NCBI RefSeq assembly: GCF_900177685.1
Contig: NZ_FXAY01000003.1
Coordinates: 186,001-250,000 of the forward strand
DNA: 64,000 nucleotides
Reading direction: 5' to 3'
DNA from: Agreia pratensis
Lineage (GTDB): Bacteria > Actinomycetota > Actinomycetes > Actinomycetales > Microbacteriaceae
The notes below the pieces were generated by a model that saw only the letters and a list, made by a program, of their open reading frames with translations, had not been told where the DNA came from and did not search any database. This document shows, one piece after another, positions 27,390 to 34,566 of the stretch; within the stretch, counting starts at the first letter, position 1, and the number at the start of each line of letters is the position of its first letter. Made by a program: the position numbers and the translations under genes.

Positions 27390-27392
27390 GCT
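27387..27392 (+). promoter_or_regulatory. -10 element TAGGCT before the WXG100 cassette
   Basis: TAGGCT overlaps the stop codon of the TmrB-like gene and would start an mRNA about 30 nt before ATG 27429. AAGGAG at 27413-27418 is the ribosome-binding site. Confidence 0.4.
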
Positions 27393-27428
27393 TGGCGACG
27401 GGCAAGGCCGACAAGGAGAGCTGCGGGA

Positions 27429-28448
27429 ATGACGTCAGGGATGTGGGGCGCGGACACCACAGAGTTGCGTGCCCTCGCGAGGAGCATGGATTCGGCAGCG
27501 CAGCAGCTGGGTGGCATTGCGAGTTCATTGACGTCACAGATCAATGGCGTCGGCGCGTGGGTGGGTCCGGATGCAGAGGGTTTTCGTTCTCAGTGGAACG
27601 CCACGCTCCGAAAGTCGATCGTCTCGGCAAACGACGTTCTGCTGAGCGCGGCCACCGCTCTGCTGAAGAACGCGCGTGACCAAGAGGAGACCAGCTCGGT
27701 GGACGGCGCCGCCCCGGGCTCGTCGACCGCGCCGAATTCGCCAGGGCATACCGGGGCGCCCGGTTCCGGCCAGCAGCAGCACAATCCGCTTGCCGACATC
27801 CTGGACAACCCCGCCCTCGTCGCTACCGAGGGTGTGTTCAACGACATCGACGCGTTGGGCTTTCTCAGTGACGTGGCGAAGCTGCGGCTCGGGGCCAGTT
27901 TCGACAGCCTCGATGGCGCACTCGGGTTCAGCAGGTTCGAGCGAGGATTCGGTGCGCTCAATGAGTTTCTTCACGGAGAGAACTGGGGTGCAGCCACCCA
28001 GCGCCTCAGCACCGTGCTCGGAGATGGTGCGCTCGCCAGCAACGTCGGTTCGGCCGCCGAGTTTCTCGGTAAAGCCGGCAAAGTACTCGGTCCGGTGGGT
28101 GCCGTGCTCGGCGTAGCAGGAGTCGCGAACGACATCGTCAAGAAGGACTACGGGCGCGCAGCGTACGACGGCGTCGCGACGGGCTTGGGCATCGCAGCGC
28201 TGGTGACGCCGCCGCCGGTCGATTTCGCCCTGGGCGTCGCCGCTGGGGGCATGGCGCTCGGATCGCTTCTCTACGACGACGTTCCCCTGGTGCACGACGT
28301 CGTCGACAACACCACGGCCGCCATCGGCGATGCGGCGAACGCAACAGGCAAAGCCATCGGTGCGGGTGCTGAGGCTGTAGCCCATGGGGCTGAAGACTTC
28401 GCCGAGGGAGTGGCCGAGACAGCCAAGAAGTTCTGGCCTTTCGGATGA
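27429..28448 (+). CDS. WXG100-domain protein with hydrophobic C-terminal half, candidate type VII substrate
   Basis: This 339-aa protein has an N-terminal four-helix-type WXG100 domain whose turn reads WVGPDAEGF (44-52), matching WxGxxAxxF. A Ser/Pro/Gly linker (about 90-120) follows. The second half is rich in Gly/Ala helices (about 205-275, VLGPVGAVLGVAGVAND and ALGVAAGGMALGSLLY), suggesting membrane insertion or a glycine-zipper packing. No known toxin active site is visible. Together with the next two genes it looks like a type VII (ESX) export cassette, though no EccC ATPase or EccD channel is in the window. Confidence 0.75.
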   Translation: MTSGMWGADTTELRALARSMDSAAQQLGGIASSLTSQINGVGAWVGPDAEGFRSQWNATLRKSIVSANDVLLSAATALLKNARDQEETSSVDGAAPGSSTAPNSPGHTGAPGSGQQQHNPLADILDNPALVATEGVFNDIDALGFLSDVAKLRLGASFDSLDGALGFSRFERGFGALNEFLHGENWGAATQRLSTVLGDGALASNVGSAAEFLGKAGKVLGPVGAVLGVAGVANDIVKKDYGRAAYDGVATGLGIAALVTPPPVDFALGVAAGGMALGSLLYDDVPLVHDVVDNTTAAIGDAANATGKAIGAGAEAVAHGAEDFAEGVAETAKKFWPFG

Positions 28449-28497
28449 CCGCACTGAAGAAGGCTGAACAGATGACAACCGTATACAAGGAGCAGAC

Positions 28498-29169
28498 ATG
28501 ACTCTCTTCACAACCGACGGCCCACCCGCCCCCGCAACCGCTGAGCCGAACGGCAGCGTCGTCTGTTTCGGCGCAGCCGAGGTTGCATACGCGATCTCGC
28601 TCTCCGCAGGCGTGCAGAAGCGTCAGGCCATCTCTTTTCTTCAGGTCGATGAGGCGTTTCTGACCGAGCAGATCATCGCTCTGGGTGCGTCCAGCCTCCT
28701 GGCCCATGGACAGCTCTCACTGGAGGGCGACGTGTTGAATGCGAGCGGGGGAGTGAGACTGCTCGCTGCAGCCCTTCAAACGGCGACGCGGTGGACGGAG
28801 ATCGCACTCATCAACGAAGAGGGCACGACTGCCGCCGTCTTCATCAGCGCGCCGGATCTGTCGATCTTCCTCCAGCCGGCAGCCATGAGCACATGGGAAC
28901 TCGTAGTGAAGGCGCCCATCGCCTCGGACGCCGACATGCTGATGCAGATCGTCGAGAGCAACGCCTCGCGGCATCCGGTCGGTGTCACGTACTTCGGCAC
29001 GGAAACGGCGACCTCACCCAAGAACCATCTGTTCGTCCGGGCCTCGGAGAACGGCGCCTGGGATGTGGCCGACGTGGAGAACGCCGACGACGAACGGCAT
29101 ACCGACGGCGTCTCATCCGAGGTGCTGAGAGCGCGTCTTGGAACATTCGTGGAGCTTCCTGCGCAGTGA
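28498..29169 (+). CDS. Unknown soluble protein of the WXG100 cassette
   Basis: This 223-aa protein has no signal peptide or TM segment and has a mixed alpha/beta pattern. AAGGAG lies 5 nt before ATG 28498. I do not recognise a family with certainty. Its length, cytosolic nature and position after a WXG100 gene recall EspG-type substrate chaperones of ESX systems, but I see no decisive motif. The stop overlaps the GTG of the following membrane protein, so the three genes are probably one operon. Confidence 0.65.
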   Translation: MTLFTTDGPPAPATAEPNGSVVCFGAAEVAYAISLSAGVQKRQAISFLQVDEAFLTEQIIALGASSLLAHGQLSLEGDVLNASGGVRLLAAALQTATRWTEIALINEEGTTAAVFISAPDLSIFLQPAAMSTWELVVKAPIASDADMLMQIVESNASRHPVGVTYFGTETATSPKNHLFVRASENGAWDVADVENADDERHTDGVSSEVLRARLGTFVELPAQ

Positions 29170-29486
29170 GTGCGAACCTTCCGTCCGAAGACCGCGTTCC
29201 CGCCGAGCCGTTCGCCTGGATGAGCAAGACCAACCCGACCGGGCCCTATCGCTTCACACTCCGGAGCCCCGCGAGCGAGGCTGCGATGGGGATTTTTCTG
29301 ATCGTCGCCGGCGTCGGGCTCGTGGCGCTTCTGCTGGCGGATCCGTCTGCGCCGGCGATAGCCATGGCCGTCGTGCTGTTCGTGCTGGCCGTCGGTGCAG
29401 GCGTGCTGCTTCTCGTGATGTCCGTCGCCCGAGCCCGCTGGATACGGGCGTACAAGAGGGTGCACGGCCACGTTCCGCCGTATTGA
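29166..29486 (+). CDS. Small two-TM membrane protein of the WXG100 cassette
   Basis: This 106-aa protein starts at GTG 29166, overlapping the previous stop by 4 nt. Two adjacent TM helices (about 40-58 and 62-84) follow a polar N-terminus, and the C-terminus is basic. It could be an immunity or anchoring protein for the WXG100-domain partner (inference from position only). The frame is open further upstream inside the preceding gene, but the overlapping GTG is the natural start. Confidence 0.65.
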   Translation: MSANLPSEDRVPAEPFAWMSKTNPTGPYRFTLRSPASEAAMGIFLIVAGVGLVALLLADPSAPAIAMAVVLFVLAVGAGVLLLVMSVARARWIRAYKRVHGHVPPY

Positions 29487-29508
29487 TCCGTTCGCCCGCA
29501 GGCGTGCC

Positions 29509-29514
29509 TACACT
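29509..29514 (+). promoter_or_regulatory. -10 element TACACT of the uridine-kinase-like gene
   Basis: TACACT is 6 nt before GTG 29521, with no Shine-Dalgarno; leaderless start. Confidence 0.45.
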
Positions 29515-29520
29515 TGATGC

Positions 29521-30144
29521 GTGCCCTCAGACTCCTCGCGAGAAATCGCAGACCGCCGCCGCTTCTTCGATGCGCAGGCGGCCGAGATCGCGCACAACTA
29601 CGGGCGGGGTCGCGCCGTCGTCGCCGTCGACGGCGCCGTCGGAGCTTCGGAGTTCGGCCGCGAGCTCGTTGCGGCTCTCGATCGAGCGGGTCACGCATCC
29701 GTCTTCGCCTCGATCGACGACTTCGTGCAGCCGAAGGCTCCGGGTGAGGCTGCCGTGCAGGCGTCATCCGATTACTACGAGCGGCGCTACGACTACGCCA
29801 CTTTCAGGCGCGTGCTCGTCGATCCGTTCCGTCTCGGGGGCAGCGCCGGCTTCGTCGTGGCGGCCTTCGACGAGAGTGCCTCTCGGGCGATCGAGCCGGT
29901 ATGGCGAACGGCGCCGGCCGACGCCGTTCTGGTGGTGACCGGACCATTCCTCGCCCGGCCAGAACTGCGCGGAACGTTCAACTACACGATCTTCCTCGAT
30001 ACGCCGGCGCGCCCGCACCCCGCCGCACTCGATGAGGCCCTCGATCGATATACGGCCGAGGCCGGGCCGCGCTTTGCGGCGACGGCCATCGTCGACACCA
30101 CCGACCCCGACCGTCCCCGGAGGGTGTTCGCAGACAGCTGCTGA
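29521..30144 (+). CDS. Uridine-kinase-like P-loop fold with degenerate Walker A
   Basis: This 207-aa protein has the layout of actinobacterial uridine kinase-like proteins: AVVAVDGAVGASEFGRELV near 33, SVFASIDDFVQPKAPGE near 60 and YYERRYDYATFRRVLVDP near 85. The P-loop should read GxxGxGKS/T, but here it is GAVGASEF, without the Lys and with an apparent two-residue loss. ATP hydrolysis is therefore doubtful. Asp-Asp (SIDDF) and the RRYDY block remain. It may be a pseudokinase or use a different donor. The gene is monocistronic, before truB. Confidence 0.75.
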   Translation: MPSDSSREIADRRRFFDAQAAEIAHNYGRGRAVVAVDGAVGASEFGRELVAALDRAGHASVFASIDDFVQPKAPGEAAVQASSDYYERRYDYATFRRVLVDPFRLGGSAGFVVAAFDESASRAIEPVWRTAPADAVLVVTGPFLARPELRGTFNYTIFLDTPARPHPAALDEALDRYTAEAGPRFAATAIVDTTDPDRPRRVFADSC

Positions 30145-30189
30145 CTCGCTGGCCGCGGTTCTCTGCCCGATCGCGGTGCACCGCGCGTT

Positions 30190-30195
30190 TACAGT
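30190..30195 (+). promoter_or_regulatory. -10 element TACAGT of truB
   Basis: TACAGT is 6 nt before GTG 30202; leaderless start of the truB–ribF operon. Confidence 0.5.
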
Positions 30196-30201
30196 TGAGG
30201 A

Positions 30202-31176
30202 GTGCCACACCAGTTCACCCGAGAAAAAGCCGAGCCGTCGACACGTAGCGGCGTCCTCCTGATCGACAAGCCGGAGGGACTCACGAGCCACGATGTGGTC
30301 GCCCGCACCCGCCGACTGGCGGGTACCCGAAAAGTCGGCCACGCGGGCACGCTCGACCCCATGGCAACGGGGCTGCTTGTTCTCGGAGTGAACGCCTCGA
30401 CGCGACTGCTCACCTACGTCGTCGGCCTCGACAAGGAATACCTGGCGACGATCAGACTCGGAGTCGCGACGACCACCGACGACCGCGAGGGAGAGATCGT
30501 CTCCGTCGCCCGAACGGGCGCTGTCAGCGCTCTGGGTGCGGCGGACATCCGGTCTCAGATCGATGCCCTGACGGGCGACATCGAGCAGACGCCGAGTTCG
30601 GTGAGCGCCATCAAGGTCGACGGCAAGCGAGCGTACGCGCTCGTTCGTGAGGGGGTCGAGGTGCAGCTCAAGTCTCGACCGGTCACCGTGTCCGAGTTCG
30701 AGATCCTCGACCAGCGCGCCGCGAGTACCGAGGATGGCGCCGATGCGCTCGACATCGATGTGCGCGTCGTGTGCTCGTCGGGAACCTACATTCGTGCTCT
30801 GGCCCGCGACCTGGGCGGATCTCTCGGCGTCGGCGGTCACCTGACCGCCCTGCGGCGCACTCGAATCGGCCCGTTCAGTGTGGCTGAGGCCTCCGATCTC
30901 GAGACCGTCGTCGTGGCCGAGGCCCTCGAAGCGCCAGCCGCGACGGCGTCGCGACTCTTCACGACGCTCGAGCTCACCCAGGAGCAGAGCGTCGACCTCG
31001 GGCACGGCAAGAGACTCGCGTTGAGCGACGATGTTCCGGATGCCGTGGGCCCGGTCGCCGCGATCGCTCCGGACGGTCGTCTGGTCGGCCTCGTGTCTGT
31101 CACGGCCGGTCGCGCCAAGTCGCTCGTGAACTTTCCCGCGGATCCCGAGCAGATGCCGAACGGAGCGTCTGAATGA
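30202..31176 (+). CDS. truB: tRNA pseudouridine-55 synthase
   Basis: TruB isomerises U55 in the T-loop of tRNAs. The 324 aa include LLIDKPEGLTSHDVVARTRR, the catalytic motif VGHAGTLDPMATGLL with Asp52, the Tyr strand KEYLATIRLG, and SSGTYIRALARDLG. The C-terminal extension resembles the short TruB C-terminal domain of actinobacteria. The stop overlaps the ATG of a small membrane protein (ATGA); ribF lies two genes on, and the truB–ribF proximity is classical. Confidence 0.96.
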   Translation: MPHQFTREKAEPSTRSGVLLIDKPEGLTSHDVVARTRRLAGTRKVGHAGTLDPMATGLLVLGVNASTRLLTYVVGLDKEYLATIRLGVATTTDDREGEIVSVARTGAVSALGAADIRSQIDALTGDIEQTPSSVSAIKVDGKRAYALVREGVEVQLKSRPVTVSEFEILDQRAASTEDGADALDIDVRVVCSSGTYIRALARDLGGSLGVGGHLTALRRTRIGPFSVAEASDLETVVVAEALEAPAATASRLFTTLELTQEQSVDLGHGKRLALSDDVPDAVGPVAAIAPDGRLVGLVSVTAGRAKSLVNFPADPEQMPNGASE

Positions 31177-31541
31177 TCGAGTGGCTCACCATCGTGCAGG
31201 TGGCGGTCGCTGTCGCCGGAGGCATCCTGTGTCTGGCCCTCGGATTCGCGGGGCGCAAGCCGAACGATTACACGCTCGGCGTGGTGGCACTCGTGGAGGT
31301 GCTGCTGGTCGGCCAATTGATCTCGGCGATCGTGTCTCCGTTCGCCGGCAATAGTCCGAGTGGCGACCCTCTCGAGTTCTACACGTACCTCATCTCCGCG
31401 CTGCTGCTTCCGGCCGCGGGGGTGTTCTGGGCGCTCGTCGAGAGAACCCGCTGGAGCACGGTGATCCTGGGTGTGGTGTGTCTCGCTATCGCCGTGATGG
31501 TCTACCGGATGAACGTGATCTGGTTCGTGCAGGGCGCCTGA
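31173..31541 (+). CDS. Small membrane protein between truB and ribF
   Basis: This 122-aa protein has four predicted TM helices (about 5-25, 37-57, 68-88, 95-115), with FAGRKPNDYTLG between the first two. Function is unknown. Its position next to truB/ribF is common in Microbacteriaceae-like genomes as far as I know. The ATG overlaps the truB stop, so it is translated with truB. Confidence 0.75.
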   Translation: MIEWLTIVQVAVAVAGGILCLALGFAGRKPNDYTLGVVALVEVLLVGQLISAIVSPFAGNSPSGDPLEFYTYLISALLLPAAGVFWALVERTRWSTVILGVVCLAIAVMVYRMNVIWFVQGA

Positions 31542-31581
31542 CGGCGTCGCGGCGTCGCACGGGTTGTAAACTCGATTAGCC

Positions 31582-32043
31582 ATGCCAGAACTCACTGCTC
31601 CCGCGCCCCGCTCGACACGCTCGAAGGGCGTCGGCAGGGTACTCATCGTCGTATACGGCATCCTCGCCCTCGGAGCTACCGGGCGCTCGTTCGTGCAGAT
31701 CGCACATTCGGTCGAAGACTCTCAACAGGTGCCGCTGGCGTTCTGGCTGTCGGCCCTCGCCAGCGTGGTCTACATCGTCGCCACCATCGCTCTCGTCGCA
31801 CCGGGCCGGGTCTGGTACCGCATCGCGTGGATCACCATCACCTTCGAGCTCGCGGGCGTACTCGTCGTCGGCACCCTCAGCCTCACCCATCCTGAGCTCT
31901 TCGCCAGGCCGAGCGTCTGGTCGTGGTACGGCAACGGCTACCTCTTCATCCCCCTCTTCCTTCCGGTCTTGGGCATGATCTGGCTCCGTTCGCGCCGAGT
32001 CGGGGTCGATGCGGCAGATCGAGACGCCTCGGACGCCGCATGA
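31582..32043 (+). CDS. Small membrane protein upstream of ribF
   Basis: This 153-aa protein has four TM helices (about 15-38, 50-72, 80-103, 117-138) and short polar ends. No catalytic motif is visible and function is unknown. ATG 31582 follows TAAACT (31567-31572) by 9 nt. The stop overlaps the ribF ATG by 4 nt (ATGA), so ribF expression depends at least partly on translation of this protein. Confidence 0.75.
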   Translation: MPELTAPAPRSTRSKGVGRVLIVVYGILALGATGRSFVQIAHSVEDSQQVPLAFWLSALASVVYIVATIALVAPGRVWYRIAWITITFELAGVLVVGTLSLTHPELFARPSVWSWYGNGYLFIPLFLPVLGMIWLRSRRVGVDAADRDASDAA

Positions 32044-32981
32044 GAGTCTTCGCCGACCTCGATTCCGTTCCCTCAGACATCGGCCGCACCGCTGTCACCA
32101 TCGGCAAGTTCGACGGCGTCCACGCCGGCCACAGGGCTGTGATCCGGCAACTGCTCGGTGTGGCCGAAGCGCAGTCGCTGACGAGTGTCGTCGTGACATT
32201 CGACAGACATCCACTCGCGCTGCTCTCGCCCGGCAGCTGCCCGGCGACTCTCGTGGGCACGGAACGCAAGGTCGAACTGCTGTCGTCGACCGGTGTCGAC
32301 GCGGCTCTCGTCCTCACCTTCGACAGGGCATTCGCAGATCAGAGCCCCGAGGAGTTCGTGTCCCGCATGCTCGTCGACGCTCTGCACGCCAAGGTCGTTC
32401 TCGTCGGAAGCGATTTTCGCTTCGGGGCGCGCGGCGCCGGCGACGTCGGCCTGCTTCGAGAACTCGGGCGGCAGCATGGCTTCGAGGTGCAACTCATCGA
32501 CGACGTGCGGCTCGACGGCGACCGCAGGGTGTCATCGACCTGGATCCGCGAACTTCTGCGCGACGGCGACGTCGAGGGTGCAGCGGAGTTGCTCGGCCAC
32601 ATCCCGACCGTGCGCGGCATGGTCGTGCACGGCGCGAAGAGGGGGCGCGAACTCGGCTTCCCCACGGCCAATCTCTCGCCGGAGTCGCAGGGTCTCATTC
32701 CGGCCGATGGAGTCTACGCGGGATGGCTCACCGACAACGGCGTGCGATACCCGGCGGCCATTTCCGTGGGCAACAATCCGACGTTCACGGGTGTGCCGCA
32801 GAAGCAGGTCGAGGCATTCGTTCTCGATGAGGACATCGACCTCTACGACCACATCGTCGACGTGGAGTTCACCCATCGCATCCGCGGCATGGTCAAATAC
32901 ACCGGAGTCGGGCCGCTCATCGAGCAGATGAACGACGACGTCGTGCAGGTTCGAGGACTGCTGGCCTCGATCGACCGGTAG
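32040..32981 (+). CDS. ribF: Bifunctional riboflavin kinase / FMN adenylyltransferase
   Basis: RibF makes FMN and FAD from riboflavin. The 313 aa start with the nucleotidyltransferase domain (TIGKFDGVHAGHRAVI; later SSTWIRELLRDG) and end with the flavokinase domain (KRGRELGFPTANLSPE, DGVYAGWL, ISVGNNPTF, EVEFTHRIRGM-like strand). ATG 32040 overlaps the preceding stop; the frame from 31923 is a shadow extension. It is convergent with the ROK kinase, and both 3' ends carry a 14-bp direct repeat. Confidence 0.96.
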   Translation: MRVFADLDSVPSDIGRTAVTIGKFDGVHAGHRAVIRQLLGVAEAQSLTSVVVTFDRHPLALLSPGSCPATLVGTERKVELLSSTGVDAALVLTFDRAFADQSPEEFVSRMLVDALHAKVVLVGSDFRFGARGAGDVGLLRELGRQHGFEVQLIDDVRLDGDRRVSSTWIRELLRDGDVEGAAELLGHIPTVRGMVVHGAKRGRELGFPTANLSPESQGLIPADGVYAGWLTDNGVRYPAAISVGNNPTFTGVPQKQVEAFVLDEDIDLYDHIVDVEFTHRIRGMVKYTGVGPLIEQMNDDVVQVRGLLASIDR

Positions 32982-32983
32982 AC

Positions 32984-33949
32984 CTAGATCGACCGGTAGA
33001 TGAGAGCTGCGGCGCCGATCAGCGGGCCATCCGCATCGAGACCGGTGGGAAGGACCTCGACGCGACGCGCGTACTCGAACCGCGAGTAGCGGTCGATCGC
33101 GGTGCGGATGATGTCGAAGAGGTCGGGGGTGACCTGAGAGAAGCCGCCACCGATGACGACGACCTCGAGATCGAGAAGCGTCGACACCGAGGCGATCGCC
33201 CGCCCGATCGCCGTCGCGCTTCGAGTCACGGCGGCCACGGCGATGCGATCCTTCTCCGCATAGGCCTTGGCGAGGTCCTCGCCCGTCTCGCCCTCGAAGC
33301 CGCGCGCCCTTGCCCAGGCGACCGTATGCGGGCCTGCGGCGATCTCTTCGAGCGTGCACGGAGCATCCATCTCGGTGAATCCGGGCACCTCGAGCTGCCC
33401 GATGTGACCGGCGTTGCCCGAGAATCCTGCGACCACGGAGCCTCCCGAGATGACACCACCGCCCACACCGGTCGAGACGATCATGCCCATCATGTTGTCG
33501 ATGCCTCGACCGGCACCGACCCAGTTCTCGGCAAGGGTGATGCAGAGGCCGTCGAGCCGCAGGACAGAAGGTGCATCGTATCCGGCGTCGAGCGCGGCGG
33601 TTGCGACGGTCTCGCGCAGAGGAAAGTCGCGCCACACGGGCAGGTTGACGGGGGAGACTCGGCCTCGCTCACGATCGATCGGGCCCGCGGCGCCGATGCC
33701 TATGCCACGAAGCGGCGTTCCCTCGGGAACGCGCTGAAGCGACGATTCCACAACGGCGACCACGGCGTCGGCGAGTTCGCTTGACGAACGATCTCGACCG
33801 GTGGCACGCCGAAAGCGGCTGCCTTCCACGAGCGTTCCGTCGTCACGGACGAGGGCTGACTCGACCTTGGTTCCGCCGAAGTCTACCGCAAGCACAATGC
33901 TGGCTGAGTGAAGGGTCGATATGGTCGGTTTCGGGCTCTCGGTTGGCAC
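32984..33949 (-). CDS. ROK family sugar kinase
   Basis: This 321-aa protein has the ATP phosphate loop LAVDFGGTKVESALV (about 19-33), GIGIGAAGPIDRERG, the catalytic Asp region (VLRLDGLCITLAENWVGAG with a Leu-Asp), and STGVGGGVISGG. The ROK zinc signature CxCGxxGCxE is reduced to CTLEE (about 205), keeping one Cys and the Glu. The sugar cannot be assigned; glucose or N-acetylhexosamine kinases are the usual roles. GTG 33949 is 6 nt after TAGGCT (33956-33961, minus strand). Confidence 0.85.
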   Translation of the reverse strand: MPTESPKPTISTLHSASIVLAVDFGGTKVESALVRDDGTLVEGSRFRRATGRDRSSSELADAVVAVVESSLQRVPEGTPLRGIGIGAAGPIDRERGRVSPVNLPVWRDFPLRETVATAALDAGYDAPSVLRLDGLCITLAENWVGAGRGIDNMMGMIVSTGVGGGVISGGSVVAGFSGNAGHIGQLEVPGFTEMDAPCTLEEIAAGPHTVAWARARGFEGETGEDLAKAYAEKDRIAVAAVTRSATAIGRAIASVSTLLDLEVVVIGGGFSQVTPDLFDIIRTAIDRYSRFEYARRVEVLPTGLDADGPLIGAAALIYRSI

Positions 33950-33955
33950 GCAGTC

Positions 33956-33961
33956 AGCCTA
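33956..33961 (-). promoter_or_regulatory. -10 element TAGGCT of the ROK kinase gene
   Basis: The minus-strand TAGGCT is 6 nt before GTG 33949; it decides this start over the internal in-frame GTG. Confidence 0.45.
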
Positions 33962-34029
33962 GGCCACGGTGCGCCCGTACCCCGAGAGGATGCACATCGG
34001 CTGTCAGCCGTGCCGGATATCGTGAGGAC

Positions 34030-34488
34030 ATGGTCTTCGACGCGAACGCAGTACCCATGGCGCCACGCCGCGTCGTAGAGTCCCGCATCGAGGTCGTGTT
34101 CTCTCCGGCCGTCGTCTGGCATTGCCTCGTCGATCCCGTGCTTCTCGACGGCTGGCTGGGCCACGTGTTGACAGACGGACGTGTCGGCAGCAGGTTCGCG
34201 GTTGTCTGGCCCCTGGGCGAGCCCCACGAAGCCGATTGGTTCGGAACGATCGACGAGAGCGAACCGCTGAGACGACTGACTGTTCGGTTCGACAGGTGCA
34301 CCAGGGTCGAGTTTGACATCGCTGCTGTACACCCAGCAGATCCTCGGTCCTGCGCGGTGATCGTGCGGCACGAGGCGTTTCTCACATCACCCGAAGAGCG
34401 TGCGGTACGGGCCTTCTGGTCCGATCGACTACGTGACCTCTCGGAGCTCCTGCATGGCCGCCCCGTCGATTGGGACCGTGCCGAATGA
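34030..34488 (+). CDS. SRPBCC/START-like (AHSA1-type) protein
   Basis: This 152-aa protein shows the pattern of the helix-grip AHSA1 family: VESRIEVVFSPAVVWHCLVD, LLDGWLGHVLTDGRVGSRF, and a C-terminal helix FWSDRLRDLSELL. Such proteins bind hydrophobic ligands or act as co-chaperones. ATG 34030 is 6 nt after TATCGT (34018-34023); the 83 in-frame upstream codons overlap the ROK promoter and are not coding. Transcribed divergently from the ROK kinase. No specific ligand can be inferred. Confidence 0.75.
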   Translation: MVFDANAVPMAPRRVVESRIEVVFSPAVVWHCLVDPVLLDGWLGHVLTDGRVGSRFAVVWPLGEPHEADWFGTIDESEPLRRLTVRFDRCTRVEFDIAAVHPADPRSCAVIVRHEAFLTSPEERAVRAFWSDRLRDLSELLHGRPVDWDRAE

Positions 34489-34566
34489 CGATGACGCTGA
34501 GCCGACGGTAGCCCGGGGCGTGTCAATGCCTTCCTGGCTCACACGTGCGCCCCGTAGCGTGAGCGG

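Noticed and set aside
32969-33000. 14-bp direct repeat GATCGACCGGTAGA at the convergent ribF and ROK 3' ends
   Set aside because: Two copies 18 bp apart, each in codons or stop of a different gene. No attachment-site or integrase context; probably a local slippage event.
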